Shown here one piece after another: positions 6,082-12,173 of a DNA stretch of 12,173 nt. The stretch comes from JANQTF01 sp036835375 (GTDB taxonomy: Bacteria; Bacteroidota; Bacteroidia; J057). The notes under the pieces were generated by a model. The model was not told the DNA's origin. It did no database searches and was given only the letters and a program-made list of their open reading frames with translations. Position 1 is the stretch's first letter, and each line of letters starts with the position of its first letter. The DNA is taken from assembly GCA_036835375.1 (NCBI GenBank), contig DAITMB010000138.1, forward strand, positions 1 to 12,173, given 5' to 3'. The translations under genes were made by a program, and so were the position numbers.

Positions 6082-6702
6082 CTACAACCTGCTGAGCAGC
6101 TCCTCTTTTTTGGTCTCGTATTCCAGCATGGAGAGTTTCCCGTCGTTGTAACGGTCATAGAGCAGATCGATGGTCCGCAGGATTTCATCGCGCAGCCGCA
6201 GCCAATCGATTTCAGCCTCCGTAAAGTTGCCCGCTTCATATACCTGATCCAGAATCGCCTCGGCCGCCGGGTCGTGATGAGCTAGTTGGTCTAAGATGCG
6301 GGCAAGCCCTTTGGCGACGACTTCATTTTTCACGCGGATCTGCTTCGAGATCAGCTGGCCCTGAAAATTGGCTACCAACTGAAGTTTGTCTCCATCAGCT
6401 TCCGCGCTTTTGAGGTCTTCCAGCGCCACTTCGCCCCCGTCAAAGAGGCATTTGTCCGCAGTAAATATCACTTGTCCTCCCCCTAGCAAGCTGGTCCAGA
6501 GGTGAATGGCAACGACATCATTGGGACTGGCGATGCGCTGATCTTTCATCAGGATTTTGCCGAGCTTTACTGCAGGGAGATGAGGTGCTTTGTAAAGCCC
6601 GTTGGATTCGTCTTGCGGAAACTTGTCTTTGAGAATGGATGCGTACATCGGTGGCGGCGTTGAGACGACAAAGGTATGCGCTAATGTGGAAAAACGTTCC
6701 AT
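6082..6702 (-). CDS. Protein of unknown function with PH-like region and tandem SHOCT-like hairpins
   Basis: The 206-residue cytosolic protein has no signal peptide or membrane segment. Residues about 43-140 look like a bacterial PH-like (YokE-type) domain: a run of short strands with VIFTADKCLFD (78-88) then EVALEDLKSAE (91-101), the usual 'tdk-rlif ... ipl-dI-sve' pattern. The C-terminus carries two similar helical hairpins, about 150-175 and 178-205, each reading L-D-x-x-Y-(E/D) then G-(N/K)-(F/L)-(T/S) then an acidic-hydrophobic helix ending EILR or EELL. The second matches the SHOCT consensus (DGKLSMLEYETKKEELL). The ATG at 6702 is preferred; an in-frame TTG at 6735 would add 11 residues and intrude on the divergent promoter. 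It lies 91 bases upstream of tatD on the same strand. Domain calls are by eye, and no function can be assigned. Confidence 0.7.
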   Translation of the reverse strand: MERFSTLAHTFVVSTPPPMYASILKDKFPQDESNGLYKAPHLPAVKLGKILMKDQRIASPNDVVAIHLWTSLLGGGQVIFTADKCLFDGGEVALEDLKSAEADGDKLQLVANFQGQLISKQIRVKNEVVAKGLARILDQLAHHDPAAEAILDQVYEAGNFTEAEIDWLRLRDEILRTIDLLYDRYNDGKLSMLEYETKKEELLSRL

Positions 6703-6750
6703 CCCCTCGCCGAAGGCATTACTTTGTACCTCCAATCATTCCTATTCGTT

Positions 6751-7572
6751 ATGCTCTTCTCGCTTGAACTCAATGGTGTCCGCTTTCATATTGACCCTCA
6801 TCCCGTGGATATCGCCATTTCAATGGATTTTTATGGTCCGCAACCAAACACCTATGGCATTCCTCCAGCCAAAGCCCAGGCATTTGAAGGGCAGGGATTT
6901 GTAGGGGACGTACGGCGTGGTGGAAGTTGCAATTTTGAGATACACACCCTTACCCCTCACTGCAATGGTACCCATACCGAGTGCGTGGGGCACATTGCAT
7001 CGCAGCGACTCAGCTTGCACACCATGCTCCGCGAAAGCTTCTTTCCAGCGACGCTGGTCAGCATTCGTCCATTGTCTCCCCAAGAGACCACCGATAGTTA
7101 TCTGCCTGCTCCTGACCCACAGGACCGCTTGATCACTCGCGATGCATTGCTAGAAGCGGTGGCACCTCCTTCCCGAGCCTGGCTTCAGGCCCTGGTGATC
7201 CGCAGCCTTCCGAATGATTCCTCCAAACTTGGTCGGGACTACTCAGAAGAATCTCCTCCCTATTTTTCTTTGGAAGCCATGCAGCTCATTCGAAGCTGGG
7301 GTGTGCAGCATTTGCTAGTAGATATGCCGTCGGTAGATCGGATGTTGGACGAAGGCCGTCTGGAGAATCACCACATCTTTTGGGGGGTGGACAGCGGCTC
7401 GCACGACGTAGCTCCAGAACGAGCCTCTCATGCCACCATCACGGAGATGATCTACGTCCCTGACGCCATAGCTGACGGCCGCTATTTACTGGAATTGCAG
7501 GTGGCCGCATGGTGCAGCGATGCGGCCCCCAGCCGTCCACGCTTGTTTGGGCTGAGTCCAGGCTCCCGGTGA
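6751..7572 (+). CDS. Cyclase-family (kynurenine formamidase-like) metal-dependent hydrolase
   Basis: This 273-residue protein belongs to the cyclase family (KynB-like, Pfam Cyclase). The core motif is HCNGTHTECVGH at 70-81, corresponding to HxxxTHxDxPxH, with H70, H75 and H81 as likely metal ligands. The usual Asp is Glu (E77) and the Pro is replaced. LLVDMPSVDR (188-197) and SHATITEMIYVPD (226-238) match the second half of the active site, where E232 would be the other ligand. KynB hydrolyses N-formylkynurenine, but no other tryptophan-catabolism gene is nearby and the metal motif differs, so the substrate is left open. The start is ATG 6751; a TTG at 6724 would add nine residues. It is divergent from the PH/SHOCT-like gene (48-base gap) and convergent with purC (18-base gap). 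Confidence 0.82.
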   Translation: MLFSLELNGVRFHIDPHPVDIAISMDFYGPQPNTYGIPPAKAQAFEGQGFVGDVRRGGSCNFEIHTLTPHCNGTHTECVGHIASQRLSLHTMLRESFFPATLVSIRPLSPQETTDSYLPAPDPQDRLITRDALLEAVAPPSRAWLQALVIRSLPNDSSKLGRDYSEESPPYFSLEAMQLIRSWGVQHLLVDMPSVDRMLDEGRLENHHIFWGVDSGSHDVAPERASHATITEMIYVPDAIADGRYLLELQVAAWCSDAAPSRPRLFGLSPGSR

Positions 7573-7590
7573 ATGATCGGAGAGGGTGTG

Positions 7591-8547
7591 CTAACTTTTA
7601 ATGCCTAGTTCTTTTAAGGAATCGGTGACATGACGCTCGATTCGCGCGGGCAAATCAGTGGTGTCGCCGCGTTCAAAGGGGCGACCCGTCACCTGCTCAA
7701 ACAGCTCTATGTATCGTTCGGAAATCTCTGAGACGAAGGCATCTGGCATGTCTGGCATCACCTGGCCATCCATACCCTGAAATCCATGCTCAATGAGCCA
7801 TTCCCGCACAAATTCCTTGGAGAGGTGTTTTTGACGCTCGCCTTTGGCTTGGCGCTCTTCATAGCCTTCCGCGTAGAAGTAGCGAGAGCTGTCTGGTGTG
7901 TGGACTTCATCGATGAGGTAGATCTCATCATCGAATATGCCAAATTCATACTTCGAATCGACCAAGATCAGGCCCTGCTCTGCGGCCATTTTGGTGCCGA
8001 CCTGGAACAGCGTTAGGGCATAGTGCTTGATTTGCCCCCATTCCATGGCGTCTAAAAGGCCAGTTTTGAGAATTTCCCTCTCTGAGATATCCTCATCGTG
8101 GCCAATGGTAGATTTTGTGGCAGGCGTAATGATTGGTTCTGGCAATGGGTCAGACTCTTTCAGGCCCTCAGGCAAGGGCACGCCACAAAGTTCGCGAAGC
8201 CCCGACTCGTAGGTGCGCCACGCGTGACCGACCAAGTATCCCCGCACCACCACCTCGATGGGAATGGGCTTGCACTTCAGCCCGATGGTGACATTCGGAT
8301 CGGGGGTGGCCACAACATGGGTGGGGACCAAGCCCTTGATGGCATCAAAAAAATGCTTCGATACCTGGTTCAGGACCTGGCCTTTGTAGGGAATGGGCTT
8401 GGGTAAAATGTAATCGAAGGCAGAGATGCGGTCCGATGCAACGATCACCAAGTATTGCTCAGAGATGTTGTACACGTCACGGACTTTTCCCCGGTAGAGG
8501 TCTCGCTGTCCGGGAAAGGAAAAGTGTGTTTCGGTGATCGCCTGCAT
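7591..8547 (-). CDS. purC: SAICAR synthetase (phosphoribosylaminoimidazole-succinocarboxamide synthase)
   Basis: The 318-residue enzyme catalyses step 8 of de novo purine synthesis, the ATP-dependent joining of CAIR and L-aspartate to give SAICAR, in the cytosol. Signatures are clear: YRGKVRDVY (18-26, nucleotide-binding loop), IPIEVVVRGYLVGHAW (95-110, first family signature), TKSTIGHDEDIS (144-155), and LILVDSKYEFG (193-203) with DEVHTPDSSRYF (213-224, second signature). It is the longer form (about 300 residues, as in yeast and many Bacteroidota) rather than the roughly 240-residue enterobacterial form, and looks intact. No other purine gene is adjacent, so it is not in a pur cluster here. 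It has its own 195-base upstream gap with a promoter-like box. ATG 8547 fits the family start. Confidence 0.96.
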   Translation of the reverse strand: MQAITETHFSFPGQRDLYRGKVRDVYNISEQYLVIVASDRISAFDYILPKPIPYKGQVLNQVSKHFFDAIKGLVPTHVVATPDPNVTIGLKCKPIPIEVVVRGYLVGHAWRTYESGLRELCGVPLPEGLKESDPLPEPIITPATKSTIGHDEDISEREILKTGLLDAMEWGQIKHYALTLFQVGTKMAAEQGLILVDSKYEFGIFDDEIYLIDEVHTPDSSRYFYAEGYEERQAKGERQKHLSKEFVREWLIEHGFQGMDGQVMPDMPDAFVSEISERYIELFEQVTGRPFERGDTTDLPARIERHVTDSLKELGIKS

Positions 8548-8632
8548 GTATCGATGGGTGGAGGAGGTGAGAATGATGGAGAATTTGTTCGAGGAATACT
8601 CAAAAGAATGAATTCGGGGAAAATTGCTGGCG

Positions 8633-8640
8633 CAAAATTA
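8633..8640 (-). promoter_or_regulatory. Candidate -7 box for purC
   Basis: On the minus strand these bases read TAATTTTG, an exact match to TAnnTTTG. Transcription would begin a few bases downstream, giving a leader of roughly 80 bases before the purC ATG at 8547. No clear TTTG -33 element is seen at the usual distance, so confidence is limited. The rest of the 195-base gap (8548-8742) shows no gene. Confidence 0.4.
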
Positions 8641-8704
8641 CACCCAGATCACGAACCTGCCCACACTAATTCAGCGCAATTTCATGGCATCTTCCAAGAT
8701 CCGA

Positions 8705-8740
8705 GTAGGAGGTCTGGATTTTGTAGGGAGAAGTAGGGAG
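8705..8740. repeat. Short direct repeats GTAGG(G)AG between methyltransferase and purC
   Basis: GTAGGGAG occurs at 8723-8730 and again at 8733-8740, ten bases apart, with a near copy GTAGGAGG at 8705-8712. They lie just after the methyltransferase stop on the minus strand, upstream of the purC promoter-like box. A ten-base period is one DNA turn, as activator sites often show, but the element is short. Confidence 0.35.
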
Positions 8741-8742
8741 CG

Positions 8743-9477
8743 TTAGCTTGGAGAAGTTGTGAGGGTCAACCGTGCCAGGTATTCGTAATGTGCGCCTTCG
8801 GCAATTTTTTCCGCTCGGAACCCAAAGGCCCTTGCATGGATCTCCAATCGCGGAAAGTCAATATAGAGCCAATCAAAAGGATCCCCTGTGACTTGCTTGT
8901 AGGACATTTGGTATCGAATGATGCCGTAGTAGCCTTTTCGTTGAATCATCACTTCTTCCTGGCGATCTTCATACAGGTAACGAATGTCCGAGGAGTCGAG
9001 AAGGATCTGACCACCAGGAGCCAGCCATTGTGGTGCGAGCTCCAAAAAATGATTGAGCCCTTTCAAGTCTCCCACCAACCCTATGCCATTCATCATCAGG
9101 AGCAATGTGTCGAAGGGCTGTGCCGGAAAGCCCCAAATGTCTTGATGGTAGGCGTGATGGATGCCTCGCTCTTTCATCATTCTCACTGCACCGGGAGATG
9201 CATCTATGCCCCAGGCGGGGGTTCCTGCTTGCTGAAGTGCGAGCACGTGGGCGCCAGCGCCAGCACCAATGTCGAGCACGGTTCCGCGACATTCATCCAA
9301 GGCCCTCCTTTCCCAGGATGGCATCTCGGCTGGACTTCGAAATAAGTAGCGCACAGGGATGACATCATCAATAGCGATGTCGGAAAAGATCCGAACCTCC
9401 GCTTTGGCTCGTCCCTGAAGGTAGTCCCACATGGCTTCTCCAAAGGGATCTTTGCTGGGATCGGTGATCAGTGGCAT
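8743..9477 (-). CDS. Class I SAM-dependent methyltransferase, acceptor unknown
   Basis: The 244-residue protein carries a class I methyltransferase core after an unusual N-terminal region of about 65 residues. Motif I is VLDIGAGAGAHVLAL (67-81); GIDASPGAV (90-98) gives the acidic residue D92 at the strand-2 end; QDIWGFP (112-118) and FDTLLLMMNGIGL (122-134) follow; APGGQILLDSSDIRYLYED (153-171) is the post-motif region. It is not similar to the methyltransferase beside tatD beyond the fold. The ATG at 9477 is chosen; an in-frame TTG at 9507 sits against the terminator hairpin and is unlikely. It precedes purC on the same strand by 195 bases and may share a transcript with it. The acceptor molecule cannot be inferred. 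Confidence 0.83.
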   Translation of the reverse strand: MPLITDPSKDPFGEAMWDYLQGRAKAEVRIFSDIAIDDVIPVRYLFRSPAEMPSWERRALDECRGTVLDIGAGAGAHVLALQQAGTPAWGIDASPGAVRMMKERGIHHAYHQDIWGFPAQPFDTLLLMMNGIGLVGDLKGLNHFLELAPQWLAPGGQILLDSSDIRYLYEDRQEEVMIQRKGYYGIIRYQMSYKQVTGDPFDWLYIDFPRLEIHARAFGFRAEKIAEGAHYEYLARLTLTTSPS

Positions 9478-9509
9478 ATGGGGAGAAAGATCGGAAACCT
9501 TCGGCAAAG

Positions 9510-9542
9510 AAAAAGGGCTACCACGAATGGCAGCCCTTTTTT
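9510..9542. terminator. Strong, potentially bidirectional rho-independent terminator
   Basis: A 10-bp perfect stem, AAAAAGGGCT (9510-9519) with AGCCCTTTTT (9532-9541), continues after one A-C mismatch into CCA/TGG and closes on a CGAA loop (9524-9527). The A and T runs flank a GC core, so a T tract follows the stem on either strand. On the minus strand it lies 55 bases past the stop of the large T9SS protein gene and should end that transcript, insulating the downstream methyltransferase. Confidence 0.85.
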
Positions 9543-9596
9543 AAATCTCAAGCATGAGTGAGCCCATCGAAGGGCGTCTCATGGACTTGCTGTACG

Positions 9597-12173
9597 TTAT
9601 TCTACGCGGAGGCGGTCGGTCCAGTATCCCTCAACGGATTGGACTTGCACCAGATAAATGCCTCTGCTCACAGTCTCAGGAATATCGAGGCGAAGCTGGA
9701 AGTCTCCTCCTTGCTGCACCAGCGACCTACTGAGCACTTCGCTGCCATCCATCGTGAAGATCCGTACTTCCCAGTTGGCCACGGGCAAACTATTGAAATT
9801 GAGATCCACGAATTTCTGGGCAGGATTGGGCTGGAGGCGAATCAGACCAGCGAGGAGCGACCGATCGAGACTAACGGTGTTCAATTCGAAGGACTTGGTC
9901 ACCTCTGTGCTTCCACATTCGTTGGTCACGGTGAGGGTCACACTGTAGGTACCATTGGTGGTATAGGTGTTAGAAGGGGTGGGATCATTCCCTGCTGTGG
10001 TCCCATCGCCGAAAGTCCAGTCCAAGGTTCCGCCTGAGGTCGTAGAGGTGAAGCTGACTACCCCGCCAGAGATGATAAAGGAGAAATCTCCCGTGGGCAG
10101 CGAATCCTGGTAGCCAATGCTAAGAACTGGAGAGACCAACACGCAGCCATTCACATCGGTGATAGTACCTGTGTAGTCACCAATACCCAAATTGGAGAGG
10201 TCTTCGCTCGTGCTGCCATTGCTCCAAGAGAAGCTATATGGGGCTGTGCCACCTCTGACAGAGATGTCGATACTGCCATCTTCCAGATTAAAGCAAGAGG
10301 CATCGGTAAGCGATTCGAGCGTGACGCCCAAAGAATCAGGCTCCGTGACGACCAGGCTATCGACTGCAACACAGCCATTGGCGTCGGTGACTGTCACGGC
10401 ATAGAGACCCGGGCCTACATCCAGGAGAGAATCGCCAGGGGTGCCCGTAGTCGAGCTCCACATGTAGCTGTAAGGTGCGTCCCCTTCAGTAGCTACCGCC
10501 ACGAGCAGCGCACTCATGTCTCCGGCACAGGCAATTTCATCAATTTCATTCGCCACGACTTCTACTGCCGAGGCAGGAATATTGACCACGACGGTATCGA
10601 AGGCAAAGAATCCGATGGAGTCAACCACCAAGCCAATGATCGTGCTGTCTGTGATGGCTACGCCCGTTCCATTGGAGATGGTAATGGTCTGGGTGGTGTC
10701 TCCGGTACTCCAGTTGTAGAACTGCGCCCCTGGATTACCCAGGTCGAGGGTGCTTCCAATACAAGCCGTGATGGTGTCGCCAAGGCTGGTGACTGGCGGC
10801 ACGCCGATCGCAAAGTTGTCGAAGGCAATCCCCTCTTGGTTGAAGAATCCATCTGAACCAAAGGCAATCCTGAATCGAACATCTGGCTTTCCTAACACAC
10901 TGGTGTCCAGCGGATGATAGGCACGGAACCATCCTGCAGAAGTTCCGGACCAGCCTATCTCGCTGCCTCCAGGCTCTCCATCGATGTCATCATCGTTGTA
11001 CCAGTTATAGGGATCTCCAAAATCTCCGATGTTTTCCCAGGTACTACCGCCGTCGTTGCTACTCTGTAGGTTCGCTCCGTCCCAGCCAAACTCAGCGTCG
11101 AGCCAAAGGTCCAATCCCACCCACACGTTGCCGCTGACATTGCTCATGTCGAAACATGGGCTTACGACAGCAGAATTCTCACTTAAATTGTATAGACCCG
11201 TGAGGTTGGTCGCCCAGGCATTGCTTCCTGAAGAGGCACTGTTGATGAGGGTAGCGGCTGGGGTTCCAAATTCCCAAGAGGAATTGGTGCCCGTTGTCGT
11301 CCAGCCACCTGTACCGTTTTCAAAGTTCTCCACATATGGGAGCGAACTAATCACTGGGACGTTCTCCACTGTAACTGTCGCTGTGTCGTTAATTATCTGC
11401 TGATCTGCAGGTGTGCCAGCGGTGGTAACTACGATGATGGTATAGGACCCGGGCGCAGAGAGGTCGGCAGTCTGGGTAAAGGTGTAGCTCGCGGTGGCTC
11501 CCACAGAAAGGGCGCCTGCATTTTCTGGGGTAGAAAAAGTACCGCCATTCACGCTGAAAGAGGCCAATACGTTCGTGACGGGTTGTGATCCCAAATTTCG
11601 ATAAGTGACAGAAACGAGTTCAGCCGCGGAGAGTCCACAACTAGAACTCAAAGAGTCAACAGACAAAGCCGCAACGTCATTCGCAACAATGTCTCTTATT
11701 TCAATATTGTCTAGGAAGAGGTCGTTGTCTTCGGGATCGTCGATGGGAGCATCTTTGGCGAAAAATGCCACAATGATCTCCTGACCTGCAAATGCAGCAA
11801 GGCTCACCGTGTCGTTTTGACCCACATTGCTGATAGATGTCGTATTGTCATAAGTTCTGACAGGAACATAAGAAGCCCCGCAGTTAGTCGAAACCATGAC
11901 TTGAAAGGTGTCATCCGACCCGAGAGTGGCACTATCGGTAGAGGCGAATTCGGTAAGTGCTAGGTCATACAGCACGACTGTGTTCGAGGTCGCCAGAAAC
12001 TTTGGGCCGATGATCCAGTCCGTGTGAGCGGTGTTGTACAAATTGACCTTCGCTGAAGTGCTGGCTCCTGAAACGTTGCCAAAATTGCCACTTGTCCAAT
12101 CGGAGGTTCCCAAAATCGTCGGGTGCGTGAGGCCGTCACCCTCTATCCATCCTGGGCTGATAGCAGGAAGATT
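9597..12173 (-). CDS. Large T9SS-exported modular surface protein (5' end beyond window)
   Basis: The reading frame is open from the right edge of the window, so the N-terminus and signal peptide are missing; 858 residues are visible. An in-frame TTG at 12113 is not the start, because 20 further codons without a stop lie upstream, beginning NLPAISPGW. Visible domains (numbered from the edge): a choice-of-anchor/MAM-like beta domain (about 1-162) with DWIIGPKF; a CARDB-like domain (about 165-270); a second MAM/choice-of-anchor J-like domain (about 277-457) with the acidic, likely calcium-binding YNDDDIDGE; an Ig-like segment (about 458-533); two SprB-type repeats (about 537-688) with APYSYMW and TAPYSFSW; a PKD domain (about 694-764) with WTFGDG; and a type A T9SS sorting domain (about 774-858) with LQPNPA and GIYLVQV. 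It is exported by T9SS and probably anchored at the cell surface. No catalytic domain is visible; an adhesin or matrix role is inferred. Confidence 0.88.
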   Translation of the reverse strand, partial: NLPAISPGWIEGDGLTHPTILGTSDWTSGNFGNVSGASTSAKVNLYNTAHTDWIIGPKFLATSNTVVLYDLALTEFASTDSATLGSDDTFQVMVSTNCGASYVPVRTYDNTTSISNVGQNDTVSLAAFAGQEIIVAFFAKDAPIDDPEDNDLFLDNIEIRDIVANDVAALSVDSLSSSCGLSAAELVSVTYRNLGSQPVTNVLASFSVNGGTFSTPENAGALSVGATASYTFTQTADLSAPGSYTIIVVTTAGTPADQQIINDTATVTVENVPVISSLPYVENFENGTGGWTTTGTNSSWEFGTPAATLINSASSGSNAWATNLTGLYNLSENSAVVSPCFDMSNVSGNVWVGLDLWLDAEFGWDGANLQSSNDGGSTWENIGDFGDPYNWYNDDDIDGEPGGSEIGWSGTSAGWFRAYHPLDTSVLGKPDVRFRIAFGSDGFFNQEGIAFDNFAIGVPPVTSLGDTITACIGSTLDLGNPGAQFYNWSTGDTTQTITISNGTGVAITDSTIIGLVVDSIGFFAFDTVVVNIPASAVEVVANEIDEIACAGDMSALLVAVATEGDAPYSYMWSSTTGTPGDSLLDVGPGLYAVTVTDANGCVAVDSLVVTEPDSLGVTLESLTDASCFNLEDGSIDISVRGGTAPYSFSWSNGSTSEDLSNLGIGDYTGTITDVNGCVLVSPVLSIGYQDSLPTGDFSFIISGGVVSFTSTTSGGTLDWTFGDGTTAGNDPTPSNTYTTNGTYSVTLTVTNECGSTEVTKSFELNTVSLDRSLLAGLIRLQPNPAQKFVDLNFNSLPVANWEVRIFTMDGSEVLSRSLVQQGGDFQLRLDIPETVSRGIYLVQVQSVEGYWTDRLRVE

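Noticed and set aside
5991..6239. 83-codon N-terminal extension of the TatD frame
   Set aside because: The extension is Cys/Arg/Ser-rich with no family similarity and overlaps the end of the upstream gene; TatD homology starts at the ATG at 5990.
8573..8611. Twelve-codon plus-strand mini-frame preceded by GGAGGAGG
   Set aside because: The purine-rich stretch looks like a strong ribosome-binding site, but the frame is tiny, antisense to the purC leader, and Bacteroidota make little use of Shine-Dalgarno sequences.
8788..9345. 185-codon plus-strand frame opposite the methyltransferase
   Set aside because: It lies fully antisense to a gene with clear SAM-binding motifs, and its translation has no recognisable pattern.
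9558..10037. 159-codon plus-strand frame opposite the T9SS sorting domain
   Set aside because: It is antisense to the PKD and sorting-domain region, which is clearly coding on the minus strand.
1..12173. Mobile elements, CRISPR array, tRNA/rRNA, or a phage/defence island
   Set aside because: No transposase, integrase, regularly spaced repeats, attachment-site duplication, cloverleaf or toxin-antitoxin pair was seen; the genes are metabolic, regulatory or surface proteins.

Overview
The window looks like a piece of a Bacteroidota chromosome of moderate GC content. The evidence is a large modular surface protein ending in a type A T9SS C-terminal sorting domain and carrying SprB-type and PKD repeats, start codons that mostly lack a Shine-Dalgarno sequence, and several -7 boxes matching or nearly matching the Bacteroidota TAnnTTTG consensus. 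A Saprospiria-like or Cytophagia-like host is my inference; no rRNA or tRNA is present to test it. I see no phage, insertion sequence, CRISPR array or RNA gene. The DNA is gene-dense, and its longest gap is about 195 bases.

Layout, left to right. (1) A small secreted OmpA/peptidoglycan-binding protein (-) is transcribed away from a glyoxalase II-like MBL hydrolase (+). A lipoprotein with a C-terminal DUF3298/RsiV-like domain follows the hydrolase. (2) Two NAD(P)-binding NmrA/atypical-SDR proteins (-) form a short operon, divergent from an HxlR (DUF24) regulator (+). The 85-base gap between them holds three short palindromes, one lying exactly over a TAnnTTTG box. This is the most coherent regulatory module in the window and resembles the quinone/redox-sensing HxlR-oxidoreductase pairs of Firmicutes and Actinobacteria. 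(3) A minus-strand series follows: a protein with a PH-like region and tandem SHOCT-like hairpins, then a TatD-family metallo-DNase, then a class I methyltransferase whose GTG start overlaps the TatD stop. (4) A divergent cyclase-family (kynurenine formamidase-like) hydrolase (+) with a variant metal motif is convergent with purC (-). (5) A second class I methyltransferase (-) lies upstream of purC. (6) A strong rho-independent terminator separates that methyltransferase from the giant T9SS-exported surface protein (-), which runs off the right edge of the window.

Most genes are recognisable at family level and look like housekeeping or general metabolism (PurC, TatD, MBL hydrolase). The genes without an assigned job are the DUF3298 lipoprotein, the PH/SHOCT-like protein, the two methyltransferases and the substrate-undefined cyclase. 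I did not find a clearly new multi-gene defence or biosynthetic system. The best candidates for follow-up are the HxlR redox module with its operator-like palindromes and the PH/tandem-SHOCT protein next to TatD.
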